From: Endothia cerciana
Lineage: Eukaryota > Ascomycota > Sordariomycetes > Diaporthales > Cryphonectriaceae
Direction of reading: 5' to 3'
Length of the DNA stretch: 64,000 nucleotides
Assembly (NCBI GenBank): GCA_026119935.1
Contig: JALRMH010000011.1
Coordinates: forward strand, 558,001-622,000
Shown: piece by piece, positions 10,782 through 20,322 of the stretch
How positions within the stretch are numbered: position 1 is the stretch's first letter
How the letters are laid out: each line of letters starts with the position of its first letter
Position numbers and translations under genes: made by a program
Notes under the pieces: generated by a model
The model's database searches: none
Seen by the model: the letters and a program-made list of their open reading frames with translations, nothing else
What the model was told of the DNA's origin: nothing

Positions 10782-13307
10782 ATGAGACTCCCTCGACACC
10801 CACAATTGCGGGGGAGGACGATACCACAGACCAGGCTGGGCAGGCACCCGGGGCGGCTGCGGCATCAATGGACCTTCTGGAGGACTGCCCCAGCGCGCCA
10901 GTCCACGCGCCTGCTTCTGCCCACTCAACAGACCCGCCATAGCTTCTTCTCGTCCAAGACCGAGCAGCGCAGCCCAAAACGTACGCTATCCACCGCCGTA
11001 CTGATCGGCACCCTGCTGATCTGGTCATTGTACCCATCAGATGTCATCCGGGACCTTCAGCCCGGCGCACAGGAGGCCCTGAAAGGCGAGGGCACTGCTG
11101 GTGAGGACCCGACTTCGGCCGTAAACGAGGACGACGCCAAGGAATATGAGGACCAGGCGGCCAAGAGCCAGGGCGACAGGGCCTGGTTCAACTTCGCCAC
11201 AACCTTTGAGAACCTGCGCATCATCACGGACAGCGAGTGGCGCAATATCCCCGATAAGGTGCTCGGCTTCATCCTGCCGGAATGGTCCAAACTGCTCCCC
11301 GGCTTCATCCGCAAGCTACAGCGGGAGCTCTCCATGGCGCCCGGCTCGCTGGCAGACGAGATATGGCAGGAGGCACACGATCCTGAGATCAACCCCGAGA
11401 TCCGCCACTCGGCCAGGGTTCGGGTGTCCCACGAGCTATGCGATGATGAGAAACAGTACCTGGCGCGGAGGAAGAGGATGACCGCAGTCGCACTGGCGAA
11501 GTACCTCGGGCTGGACGAGGACGACGTTCATGAGGACGATGTGCCCACAATGGCGGTGTGCGGCTCAGGCGGCGGGCTGCGGGCACTTGTCGCAGGCACG
11601 GGCTCCATGCTCGCTATCGAGGAGGATGGTCTCTTGGACTGCATTACATATACCTCTGGGGTGAGCGGTTCATGCTGGCTCCAGGCGCTGTACCACTCCT
11701 CCTACGCAGAGGGCAGCCTGAGCCGCGTTCTTGAACACCTCAAGTCAAGAATCGGTGTTCACATTGCGTATCCGCCCGTGGCGTTCTCGTCTCTTTCCTC
11801 GGCCCCTACGAACAAGTACCTGCTGAGCGGCCTGGTCGAGAAACTCAAAGGTGATCCGAACGCCTACATCGGTCTCGTCGATGTCTACGGCCTGCTCCTG
11901 GCCGCGCGGCTTCTAGTGCCCAGGGGCGAGCTAGGCGTCAATGGCCGGGACTTCAAGCTCTCAAACCAGCGGCAGAACATCAAGTATGGGCAACACCCCC
12001 TGCCTATCTATACAGCGGTTCGGCATGAGATCCCAAGCGTCGAGGCCGTGACCGGCAGCTCGACCGGCAATGCATCAGAAGAGGCGAAGGAGAAAGCCGC
12101 AAGGGAGGCGTGGTTCCAGTGGTTCGAGCTCACGCCCTATGAGATTTTCTGTGAAGAGTTCGCGGCCGGCATCCCAGCCTGGGCCCTGGGTCGCAAGTTC
12201 AAAGACGGCCTTGATGTCCCTCCCGAAGACGGTTTCCACCTGCCTGAGGTCCGCATGCCCCTGCTTATGGGCATTTTCGGCAGTGCGTTCTGCGCGACCC
12301 TGTCTCACTACTACCGCGAGGTGCGGCCCCTTGTGCAGAGCTTGACGGGCTTCGCGACCATCGACGAGATGATCTCGGGGCACAACGAGGACCTGAGTAA
12401 GGTGCACCCGATCGACCCCGCCACGATTCCGAATTTCACCTACGGCATGGAGGGGAAACTCCGACGGACTACACCCACGAGCGTCTACAACGACGAGTAC
12501 CTGCAGCTCATGGATGCCGGCATGTCGAACAACCTTCCGATCTACCCTCTCCTGCGCCCCGGCCGCAACGTCGAGGTCATCATCGCCTTCGACGCCTCCG
12601 CCGATGTGAGGACAGATAACTGGCTGTCCGTCGCGGACGGGTATGCCCGACAGAGAGGCATCAAGGGCTGGCCCGTGGGCGTGGGCTGGCCCAGGCTGGG
12701 CGAGAGCGACACGCAGGTCGCCAAGGAGCTCGACGAGTCCGAGTCCGTCTCGGCGGCGGAGGCAGAGCGCAAGCTCACCGAGGCGAAGATCGACCAGGCG
12801 GCCCGGCGGCTAGAGGCCGGCGTCCAGGAGATAGGCGCCGAGGGCACGCACAGATTCGAGAAGGGCGAGGAGACCTCCGGCGAGCTGGGGTACTGCACGG
12901 TGTGGGTCGGCACCACGCAGGAGCGCAGCAGCGAGCCGCCGCCGCCCTCGAAGGCGCTGGACGACGCCGATGCATGGCAGCTGATGGAGCCCGACGCGGG
13001 CATCGCGGTCGTGTACATGCCATTCCTCAAGAATGACAAGGTGGAAGGTGTGGACCCTGGGAAGAGCGAGTATATGAGCACGTGGAACTTTGTCTATACC
13101 CCCGAGGAGGTTGACAAGGTGGTCGCGCTGGCGAGGGCGAATTATGACGAGGGGCGGGAGAAGTTACGCAAGACGATCAGGGCAGTATATGAGAGAAAGA
13201 GAAAGACGAGATTGGCGAGTGAAGACGCATTGAAGGCGGAGAGGAGGAGAAGGGAGATCCAGTTGGTGGTGAGCGGGAAGTTGGGTGAAGGTGATCATTT
13301 CAGCTGA
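10782..13307 (+). CDS. Membrane-anchored cPLA2/lysophospholipase-family phospholipase
   Basis: Intronless, 841 residues. The N-terminus (1-60) is very Arg-rich and free of acidic residues, like a mitochondrial presequence. A hydrophobic helix follows (about 69-84, LSTAVLIGTLLIW). The catalytic PLA2c domain has a glycine-rich oxyanion stretch (CGSGGGLRAL, about 260-269), the nucleophile motif GVSGS with Ser295, and the catalytic Asp578 in LMDAGMSNNLP. This Ser/Asp dyad is that of group IV phospholipase A2 and fungal phospholipase B; the enzyme should hydrolyse acyl chains of phospholipids or lysophospholipids. Unlike secreted phospholipase B it lacks a signal peptide, so it resembles the cytosolic-type PlaA of Aspergillus. 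The C-terminal 60 residues are strongly basic. The ATG at 10782 is the first in frame. Inner-membrane location is inferred from the N-terminus only. Confidence 0.88.
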   Translation: MRLPRHPQLRGRTIPQTRLGRHPGRLRHQWTFWRTAPARQSTRLLLPTQQTRHSFFSSKTEQRSPKRTLSTAVLIGTLLIWSLYPSDVIRDLQPGAQEALKGEGTAGEDPTSAVNEDDAKEYEDQAAKSQGDRAWFNFATTFENLRIITDSEWRNIPDKVLGFILPEWSKLLPGFIRKLQRELSMAPGSLADEIWQEAHDPEINPEIRHSARVRVSHELCDDEKQYLARRKRMTAVALAKYLGLDEDDVHEDDVPTMAVCGSGGGLRALVAGTGSMLAIEEDGLLDCITYTSGVSGSCWLQALYHSSYAEGSLSRVLEHLKSRIGVHIAYPPVAFSSLSSAPTNKYLLSGLVEKLKGDPNAYIGLVDVYGLLLAARLLVPRGELGVNGRDFKLSNQRQNIKYGQHPLPIYTAVRHEIPSVEAVTGSSTGNASEEAKEKAAREAWFQWFELTPYEIFCEEFAAGIPAWALGRKFKDGLDVPPEDGFHLPEVRMPLLMGIFGSAFCATLSHYYREVRPLVQSLTGFATIDEMISGHNEDLSKVHPIDPATIPNFTYGMEGKLRRTTPTSVYNDEYLQLMDAGMSNNLPIYPLLRPGRNVEVIIAFDASADVRTDNWLSVADGYARQRGIKGWPVGVGWPRLGESDTQVAKELDESESVSAAEAERKLTEAKIDQAARRLEAGVQEIGAEGTHRFEKGEETSGELGYCTVWVGTTQERSSEPPPPSKALDDADAWQLMEPDAGIAVVYMPFLKNDKVEGVDPGKSEYMSTWNFVYTPEEVDKVVALARANYDEGREKLRKTIRAVYERKRKTRLASEDALKAERRRREIQLVVSGKLGEGDHFS

Positions 13308-14085
13308 GGGATTTTCAAAAGGCGTTGGGTGCAAGTAGCGGAGGGCCGCTTCTTGAGATGGAGTCGGATGGTAGGTAGATACCCCAATAGAGACCGGCAC
13401 ACACTCTCTCTCTCTGATGCCAAAGGCCGACTCCTCGTCGTAGGCTCTAAGCTAACCAACTGTTCCGTCGCCATTCCTGCACGAGTGGATGATAGCATGG
13501 TGAGCCTGTGCCGAGGGGCGCCATGAACCCTACTCAGCCTCGCGATTTCTCGAACAGCCTCAGCCCCGTCTCATGAGCCTCGGGGCCTTGCTTTATTTCT
13601 GCCGCGCTTCTTCAGCTAGCCTTGGGCCGTCTCTTCCGCCTTGCCTTCTTCCTTGCATCCCTGCCGACCCGGGCAACGTCCTCTCACACGGGCTCTTGAC
13701 ACCCTGCGTCGAGACTCATGTTCCTTTTCACGACCTCAGCATCTAGGTGCTCTTCTCGTGCGGCTACTGACTTTGGCGCCTTCACCAATGCTCATCTTTA
13801 TATTTGGAGTTGTTCCTTTTCAGCAAAATGTACTACTCCCGAAGGAGTGGCAGCAAGCTGGCTAAGCCCGTCACCTCACCCCAACACCCACAGCCGAATC
13901 TTCTTGCTGTGCTAACTGACTTGCCTCTAGGTCATCGCGATGGATGATTTCTGCTACTTCCTCGCACAATACAAGTCCCATATTGCGCGCCACTTATGCC
14001 AACCGCCTACCCATCCACCCATACCTTCCACAAGCACGCTCCGCATGATGAGAGTAGAGATGCACGTATGCACGCATGGCCAGCC
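13308..14085. other. Convergent 3' region, phospholipase / mL44
   Basis: Pyrimidine-rich noncoding sequence between two genes that face each other. It includes a short CT run near 13405. No gene-like frame is seen. Confidence 0.6.
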
Positions 14086-15531
14086 TTACATACCAGAAGT
14101 AATGACCTCGCCGATATCCACATACACGGGCTCCCACGGCGTGGCACCCGCCAGCATCATATCGCTCGGTACGCGCACGTCCTCACCGGGGCTGTACAGG
14201 TACCAGGCCTTAAGCGCGTTCATGGCGGCCTTCTTGCGCGCGTGTTCCAGGCTCGCCGCCGTGCCCTCGCCCAGCTTGTCGTTGCCGCTGAAGATGCCCA
14301 CCACGAACACGGGCGTCCTCGAGAGTCTGCCCGTCTCGGACAGCAGCCTCGCCTTCGGCTGCTCGAACTCCTCCCGCATGCAGAGCCTTGCGAGCTCACG
14401 CAAAGGCAGCTTGAAGGTGAACAGCTTTTCGAGGTCGAGCTGCCGCGACAGGATGTGTGCCCTGATGAACGACCGTGCTATTTCCCGGCCGGAATGTGTG
14501 TAAATGGCGCCCACGACGGCTCGTACAAATTGCCCGTGAATGTTGTGCGACTTGGCCTTCTTCTCGTCCGGATCGCCAAGGCTGAGTTCTCTCTCTCTCG
14601 GCAGCCTTGATCCCTGGGCCTCCTCTTCCTCCTTCATCGCCTTGATCACGTCCTCCACGCCTGGGCCCTTGGAGTCTTCCTCCATCGGGCGTGGGATCAC
14701 CTCGCCAAAATCGTCGTCCATGACCACTCGACTCGAGATACCTCGCCTGTACCTGTATCTGTGCTGGTATTCTGATCGCACGAAACCCCACTTCGTGTTC
14801 ATAGCCCGTGGTGCGTCCAGCGAGAATTGCAGTAGCCCCGGGTCGACCTCCACCCCCGGTGCGGCTGCGTTCTCGACACCCCACAACCGCGAGACCTGGA
14901 ACAACGTCTTATCGCCACCGTAAGCCTTCATGGCTGCGTGCATGATCTCCATGGGCAGCCGAGGGTACCGGCACATGAGCATCTCGGATGTGTAGTAGCT
15001 GATCAGTGTCTGGCCGAGGAATGCGAGGTTGGAATTGTTGAAGAGAGGGGCCGGGTCGGCCGAGGGGTCCACGAGGGTCCTTGCCAGCGTCTGCAGGGGG
15101 ATCTTGTCGGATAGGGCAAGTCGTGCATGTAGGGCGGCGAGCTTGGCTGAGCGGAGTGCCCTGTCAGGTAGTGGCGAGGGTGGTTCCCCTACATATTGGT
15201 CGGGGTTTATCGGCGGCCATTTTGTTGTTTCAGCAGTCGAGCTCGTCGTGATGGCGGAGGAGGATTGTTGTTCTTGTTCGGAGGATAGAGGGGTGCTGGC
15301 TGGTTCGTCCGCAGCCTGCCTGATGTCTGCCTCGATTTCTCTTGCGTTTGCTGCTGTCGATTGGCAGCGCCTGGACGAAGGAGGAGATATATATTGGTCT
15401 TGCCTTCTCTTAAGTCCTTGGCCTTGTACTCGAAGGCATGGCGCCGACAGACTTGATCTAGAACTTGTTGCAGCTCCCGTCCGGGCTGAGAGCAGGTGCC
15501 CTGACCATTTGTCTAGCCTTAACCTCTTCAT
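14086..15531 (-). CDS. MRPL3: Mitochondrial large-subunit ribosomal protein mL44 (Mrpl3)
   Basis: Single exon, 481 residues. The frame stays open 60 codons further upstream, but I choose the Met at 15531 because it begins a typical import sequence (MKRLRLDKWSGHLLSART..., Arg/Ser-rich, ending near RRCQSTAA). The middle part has an RNase III-like fold (ALHARLALSDKIPLQTLARTL ... FLGQTLISYYTSEMLMCRYPRLP ... FVRAVVGAIYTHSG) that lacks the catalytic acidic signature of active RNase III, as in this family. A double-stranded-RNA-binding domain follows (GIFSGNDKLGEGTAASLEHARKKAAMNAL). mL44 is a structural protein of the mitochondrial large subunit. It is divergent from the small membrane protein at 15982. 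An Arg/Glu-rich insert (about 270-310) may be lineage-specific. Confidence 0.92.
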   Translation of the reverse strand: MKRLRLDKWSGHLLSARTGAATSSRSSLSAPCLRVQGQGLKRRQDQYISPPSSRRCQSTAANAREIEADIRQAADEPASTPLSSEQEQQSSSAITTSSTAETTKWPPINPDQYVGEPPSPLPDRALRSAKLAALHARLALSDKIPLQTLARTLVDPSADPAPLFNNSNLAFLGQTLISYYTSEMLMCRYPRLPMEIMHAAMKAYGGDKTLFQVSRLWGVENAAAPGVEVDPGLLQFSLDAPRAMNTKWGFVRSEYQHRYRYRRGISSRVVMDDDFGEVIPRPMEEDSKGPGVEDVIKAMKEEEEAQGSRLPRERELSLGDPDEKKAKSHNIHGQFVRAVVGAIYTHSGREIARSFIRAHILSRQLDLEKLFTFKLPLRELARLCMREEFEQPKARLLSETGRLSRTPVFVVGIFSGNDKLGEGTAASLEHARKKAAMNALKAWYLYSPGEDVRVPSDMMLAGATPWEPVYVDIGEVITSGM

Positions 15532-15981
15532 GGAGAAAAAGATTGTGCAAGCCGCGGTCCCAAGTACAAATTGAGACACAGCACCGTTTATCGTGACGCG
15601 GACGGGCGAGGGGTCGTCGTCATGGAGGTCGTCAACTCGTGGTCGTGGGTCGTGTTCGGTGGCTTGTCTCGTCGCGCAAAGTCTGGGAGAGAAAAAAAAT
15701 GGTGAGCTCAAGAAGGGACGCTAACAGAATGTCGGTGCCGGGGTCGCTCGCGTGAGCTCTGCAGCACCCACAACACCCCAGCCTCTGTTAGCAGGTGGCG
15801 CTGACATAATGCAATTCAGGCCCAGCGTGCAACCATCCCGGCAGGCAAATCTCAAGTCCCACATGCTCTCCTCTTCAGCCAATCCTCGCTGGGCAATTCG
15901 ACGTCAACTCAAGCTCCCCATCGACGAACACCTCTCCCACCGTCAACCATCAGTCTCCATAAACGAACCCGCTAATTCAAA
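15532..15981. promoter_or_regulatory. Divergent promoter, mL44 / 90-residue mitochondrial-type protein
   Basis: About 450 bp between opposed start codons. An open plus-strand frame crosses it (15752-15988), but its composition is not protein-like and the true start lies at 15982. No named factor site is recognised. Confidence 0.5.
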
Positions 15982-16448
15982 ATGGTGAGGCTGACTGATG
16001 CGAAACCTCTCTGTGTATCTCCTGCTAACAATCGCGCAGGGTGGTGGTCCTAGAGTCCCGTCCGTCTCCCCAATTCCTGGCTGTCTCGAGGTCACTCATC
16101 GAACAATTCAGCGAGTCTGACAAGCACGCTTTAGGTATCCCAAGCACGTCTGGTCACCTGCTGGCGGCTGGTACGCACAACCCTCGAACTGGCAAAAGAA
16201 CACCGCGATCTTCGGCGCTGTCGTGGTGGGAATCACTGCCCTGGTGTGGAACCTGAGCGCCGAGCGCGAGTTCAGACACAAGATGCCCGAGCCAGGCCGG
16301 TTCTACCCAAGTCGGAAGTACGTATAAAACAGACAGGAAATATTCAATCGGAAATCCATGCCTGGACTAACCCGAGCACAGCTGGACGAGGCAAATAAAA
16401 GAGCACGAGAAGGCACAGAAAGAAGCATCGGGAAGCAGCTCATCATAG
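15982..16448 (+). CDS. Small conserved one-helix protein, probable mitochondrial membrane subunit
   Basis: Four exons, join(15982..15984,16040..16059,16135..16317,16382..16448), give 90 residues: MGGGPRVPYPKHVWSPAG..., a hydrophobic helix (NTAIFGAVVVGITALVWNL, about 34-52), then SAEREFRHKMPEPGRFYPSR and a charged tail ending in SGSSSS. The first coding exon is only the ATG. The 55-, 75- and 64-nt introns have GTGAGG, GTCCGT and GTACGT donors, and the first and third carry CTAAC branches. The join is supported by unbroken, well-organised protein across all junctions. The sequence style (short, YPKHVWSPAGGWY start, one helix, PEPGRFYPSR) resembles fungal complex I accessory subunits, but I cannot name the subunit. 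Divergence from a mitoribosomal gene is consistent with a mitochondrial role but does not prove it. Confidence 0.75.
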
Positions 16449-17816
16449 GAGGGACGTCGAGGTTAGGGAGAGCTGTACATACACTGGATTGCAGAGGAAA
16501 ATCTGAGAATTATAACTAAGGAGTTGACATGAGCATGTTCCCTCGTTTGTTTATAGAGTATGGACCTGTCAAAGCCGACATTATCCATCCACCATATACG
16601 TCTAGCAAGGGTCCACGACTTCAGGGGGGTCTATAAGCCGTGGGATGCAGCCAACCGGCCCATGCGTGGTCCATTCAAAATTCTCCACACGGTTATCGTC
16701 TACAGAGTCCCGAGGATGGCCTTGAAGCTATCATCCCAAGGTCAGACTTCATAAGAGTGCGGCAGGAATCGGGTCGAGCAGTCATCACCTAGGATCAACT
16801 CACCAGCCAGGATCCATGGTAGGTCTCTCGAGTTCCTGAGTAGAGAAGTACGATGATGGGTCTTGGACGCCTTGACCACCCCCCCCCCCCCAAAAAAAAA
16901 TCTTCTACCTCAGAAGCTGTTCCACAGGTGTTGGTCATGCTCACGTATCAGATTTCGCCTACAGTCCTGCTCACGAATTGACGATGGAACGAAGAGCCTA
17001 TCTGGCTGCCCACGACAACACCGTGCTGATACACAAAGAGTATCAAAATCCTCTGCGATCTCTTGATGCACTTGACTCATTTTGACTTCCGTTATAACAC
17101 CCTGCTTGGTCTCGGGTTGCTCTGCAGGGTTCACTCAAGCGGGTACCTTACAAGAACTCTAGCAGGCAATGGCGATGGATGAGATATACGCGATAGGTCT
17201 TCCAACGACTCTTCTGAATGGCATGGGAAAATCCGTGTGCGTTCATGCATTCTTTTCTTCACGGCTCTTGTTGAACAGTTGTTCACCTGCAACGTATCAG
17301 GGAGGGATGGCAACCGTGAGTGTATGCAAGCAGACAGACTCCTTGTGACCAGACCTGGTCAAGTCATGAACCCAGAAGTTGGTTGAAGTCTCAAGCTAGG
17401 ACTCGAAGGAGCTCTGCCGTTCAGGGTTTACAACGGATGGAAACTTACAGCTCAGATGCGCGGACTCGGCTGAGTGGTCAGGAGGTAATAGCTAACGTGT
17501 GGCTAGAGATATATGATAGTACCACCAATTCAGTGGTGTTCCACTGAGATATTTACAAAATACAGGCGCTGGGAGAAGGAGGAGGTCTAGCACAGGACTT
17601 CAACAGACATCACGGCAGCACAGCCAGAGGCAGTAGTCATCACCAAGTGGCTTCAAAGCCACCACCTTATGCACAGAGTATGTTCTCCTGAGACCTCCAA
17701 TTAGGAAAAACTGTGTCTTCCTTCGGTATCCAGGGCTTGAGATGAAGACGAGGCTCTGTTAGTCTCCGCAAGTGAAAGTGATGTTATAATGTATTTATGA
17801 ACAGGAGATTATAAGT
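16449..17816. other. Noncoding stretch upstream of tRNA-Arg
   Basis: 1.4 kb without a supportable gene. It contains a C13-A9 tract (16879-16900). The sequence just before the tRNA (17500-17816) is AT-richer than the flanking genes. Regions 5' of tRNA genes are common insertion sites for fungal elements, but I see no terminal repeats here. Confidence 0.55.
16879..16900. repeat. C13-A9 homopolymer pair
   Basis: Thirteen C followed directly by nine A in noncoding DNA. It is one of several such mononucleotide pairs in the window. Confidence 0.95.
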
Positions 17817-17903
17817 GGTCCTTTGGCGCAATGGTAGCGCGTCACTTTCCGGTTCCTCCTGGTTAGTTGGTGAAGGTTCACGGTTCGAGTCCGTGGAGGA
17901 TCG
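17817..17903 (+). tRNA. tRNA-Arg (anticodon CCG), with 15-nt intron
   Basis: The cloverleaf folds by hand: acceptor GGTCCTT/GAGGATC (one G-T wobble at pair 2), D stem GCGC/GCGC with loop AATGGTA, anticodon stem TCACT/GGTGA, loop TT-CCG-G-T, variable loop AGGTT, T stem CACGG/CCGTG with loop TTCGAGT, discriminator G. The anticodon CCG (17849-17851) reads CGG arginine codons. A 15-nt intron (17853-17867) sits one base 3' of the anticodon, the canonical nuclear position removed by the Sen endonuclease. The A box (TGGCGCAATGG) and B box (GGTTCGAGTCC) are intact. A TTT just after the gene and a longer TTTT a few bases on can terminate Pol III. No CCA is encoded, as expected in eukaryotes. Confidence 0.93.
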
Positions 17904-18228
17904 TTTAACTTTTGCAATTTTCCACGATTGTTTAACCTTTGAATTTGATATTCTCTTCTTCCCTTGAATTATTACTTTTGCTCAGTAGGAGCTGGCGTTG
18001 AGCGACGCTGTGCTGATTGAGAAAGAGTGCTCGGCCCGTCTCTGCTTGCCAAGATCGAACTAACTAACCTTGTGAGTGTGGCTCACGGGACATCCATATA
18101 CACTCACTCTAACTACAGGCCAACAAGTCAACTCGTTTACGATGGATGATCTTTCTCGTCGCTGACACGTAAGGTATCGTCAACTAACTTCTCTGTCAAG
18201 TTGTCCTTGTCGATGCTTGGTCTGATCG
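17904..18228. other. Short noncoding stretch after tRNA
   Basis: Holds the Pol III terminator Ts directly after the tRNA and the presumed promoter and leader of the gene at 18229. Nothing else is recognised. Confidence 0.6.
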
Positions 18229-19027
18229 ATGTTTGACAACATGGCGTTCCCATTCCGGCGGACACTGCTCCTCCTGGTCATCGCCGCACCTACTATATCT
18301 GCGCTACTCACACGGGCCTATATCATGCGCAACATGTCCAGCTACTCGTCTGGTCAGCGATGGACCCGAACCAGGGCAAGAAAGACAGACAAGGCGATTT
18401 CAACCTCAGCCCCAGACTCCGAGCCTCCCCTTCCACAGTCCTTCCCTTCATCCGTGGCAGCCAATGACTTCGCCGACCACATCCTCTGGCACGAGCGCGT
18501 CGTTTCCAAGCCCTATGCTCATGTCCGGCCTGGGGTGGGACAGGCAGGAGGTGGACAAGATGCTCACCAACTACGTTCGCGCGACGATGTACGCCTTCAC
18601 GCGCACGCCACAGTCTGGCATCCTGCGGAAGATGGTGCCCACGGACGCCCGGGAGACCTTTGAGGGCCGGTACATACACGCGATGGATTTTCGGCAGGTA
18701 GGCCAGCGTGTGGATGGCGTGTACACCGTGCAGTATCGTGGTGCTGGGCCCGTAGGCGTGGGCGGGCAGCGGGTGGAGATGAGGCTGGACGCGCCCGAGG
18801 GATACACTGGGCCCAAGTCCGACGGCATCATTGTTACCTCTGTTGAGCTCGCTGGAGGGGATGGAGATGTGCTAGTATTTGCGAATGAGGCGTGGCTCTG
18901 GCGGAGGAAAGAGGGCGAGAAGCCGACGCTTCTTGAGAGTGCGGTTGGGCGGTGGTTTCATTCTCTTATGGCGGCATGGCTTATTGGGAAGGGGACTTCG
19001 GCCCTTCGGGCGAACGCGATCAAATAA
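18229..19027 (+). pseudogene. Conserved fungal protein of unknown function, broken by a one-base frameshift
   Basis: Frame 1 from the ATG at 18229 (or 18241) gives a hydrophobic signal-anchor (FRRTLLLLVIAAPTISALL), a Ser/Arg-rich linker and a conserved-looking stretch ending HILWHERVVSKPYA. Reading then makes sense only in the next frame from 18521: MSGLGWDRQEVDKMLTNYVR... FTRTPQSGILRKM ... GVYTVQYRG ... FANEAWLWRRKEGEKPTLLE ... MAAWLIGKGTSALRAN, stop at 19027. The shift needs one surplus base around 18517-18521. I found no intron with acceptable sites that repairs it without deleting the conserved segments. Together the parts look like one membrane-anchored protein of about 265 residues. Either this is a real lesion (pseudogene) or a sequence error. 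I know no function for the family. Confidence 0.65.
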
Positions 19028-19338
19028 GTGGTCGGACTGAATCCTCAGATATAGATAGATGCGTTGCCTTGATGACTACGGTGCTCGAGCATTGGAGGAT
19101 GCTGCTGCTGCTTTGGGTGACTGATACTAAACCTGGCGCCGGCGCGACTTTGTTCTCGGGATAATAGAGCATCAAAACTCTCTTATTGTGGTCCGGGTTA
19201 CCTCTCTTCTCTGTTCATGGGCTTTAGGTATAATGTTTCTATCCAAAGGTTATGCTGAGCTATGGTCAAGCTCATGGTAGTTCAGAGACTGGCCGATGCA
19301 CTCGATCGAACACCTGACGGGCTCCCTCCGATCCCTCA
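19028..19338. other. Convergent 3' spacer
   Basis: About 310 bp between two converging genes. No feature beyond presumed 3' UTRs. Confidence 0.6.
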
Positions 19339-20322
19339 CTACGCCTTTGCCACACACTCGGCGACGAATCCCGCAATCTCCTTGTGGAACCTCTGCGGCT
19401 CCTCGTAAAACATCCAATGCCCACTCTCAAACACAGACCACCTTGCCAGATCCTGCACGCCGCTGCCCTTTGCCACCCTCCTCACGGTCTCCTTCATCCC
19501 CTCCAGCGGGAAACACCCCGTCCTCCGTCCCGCAAGCACAAGCGACGGCTTCCTGATCTCCTCGATAGCCTCCCTGTGATCATACCTCGTGTGGTCTGCG
19601 AGCAGTCTCGCGAGCCACGAGCCATCGCACAGCCGGCTGATGCGTGTGAAGAACTCCTCATCCCGCGCCGCCTGCTCCTCGCTGACACCGTCCCCCTCCT
19701 CCGGCGCGAACCGGTACCCCAGACACTCCCGCACGAGCCCCCGATACGCATCCTCGGGCGTCTGGATCCAGGCGCCCTGCGCGGCGAGCATCGTCGCCTC
19801 GTCGTAGCAGCCCCTGTGGCTCCTGCCCTCATCCCAGCCGTCGAAGGTGGACCGGTCCTGCAGCGGCGCCTGGTCCGCAAAGACGAGCCCCGCGAAGTCG
19901 CCGTCGCCGAACAGCTCCACGTACGTCCACAGCACCGCGGCGCCGATCGAGCAGCCCACCGGCACGACCCTGACGTCCGGCTGGGCCTGCCGCAGGCGAT
20001 CGAGGATGCTGCGCAGGTCGGCCGCGAGGCGCGCGACGTGGTAGCCGCCCTTGCACCTCCCGGATGCGCCGTGGCCGCGCATGTCGGGGGCGACGACCCA
20101 GTGCTCCTCCGAGAGGGAGGCGAAGTTCCGGGTGAAGTAGGCCGAGCTGCCGCTAAAACCGTGCATGAGGAGGATGCATGTCTTCCGCCGGGGGTCGGAC
20201 AGGGAGCCGGGCCCGGAGGCGGGGATTTGTTCTAGCGGGAGGGAGGTCTGCAAGGCGAGGGACAGGCCGTCATTGGTGCCGACATAGGCATATTGCATCC
20301 CTGGCTCGGCTTGGAATTTCAT
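19339..20322 (-). CDS. Alpha/beta hydrolase (AB_hydrolase_1 type)
   Basis: Single exon, 327 residues from the ATG at 20322. The frame continues upstream to 20547, but the extra 75 residues are low-quality Ser/Leu-rich sequence and the internal Met begins the fold cleanly. Features in order: the HGFSGSS oxyanion loop (His54), DMRGHGASG after strand 4, the nucleophile elbow GCSIGA (Ser125), a cap region (about 165-245), and the catalytic His302 in ESGHWMFYEEP. The acid is probably an Asp/Glu near LAGRRTGCFPLEG, but no clear Asp is visible there. The family includes esterases, lipases and haloperoxidase-like enzymes; the substrate cannot be read from the sequence. No signal peptide, so intracellular. 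Confidence 0.87.
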   Translation of the reverse strand: MKFQAEPGMQYAYVGTNDGLSLALQTSLPLEQIPASGPGSLSDPRRKTCILLMHGFSGSSAYFTRNFASLSEEHWVVAPDMRGHGASGRCKGGYHVARLAADLRSILDRLRQAQPDVRVVPVGCSIGAAVLWTYVELFGDGDFAGLVFADQAPLQDRSTFDGWDEGRSHRGCYDEATMLAAQGAWIQTPEDAYRGLVRECLGYRFAPEEGDGVSEEQAARDEEFFTRISRLCDGSWLARLLADHTRYDHREAIEEIRKPSLVLAGRRTGCFPLEGMKETVRRVAKGSGVQDLARWSVFESGHWMFYEEPQRFHKEIAGFVAECVAKA

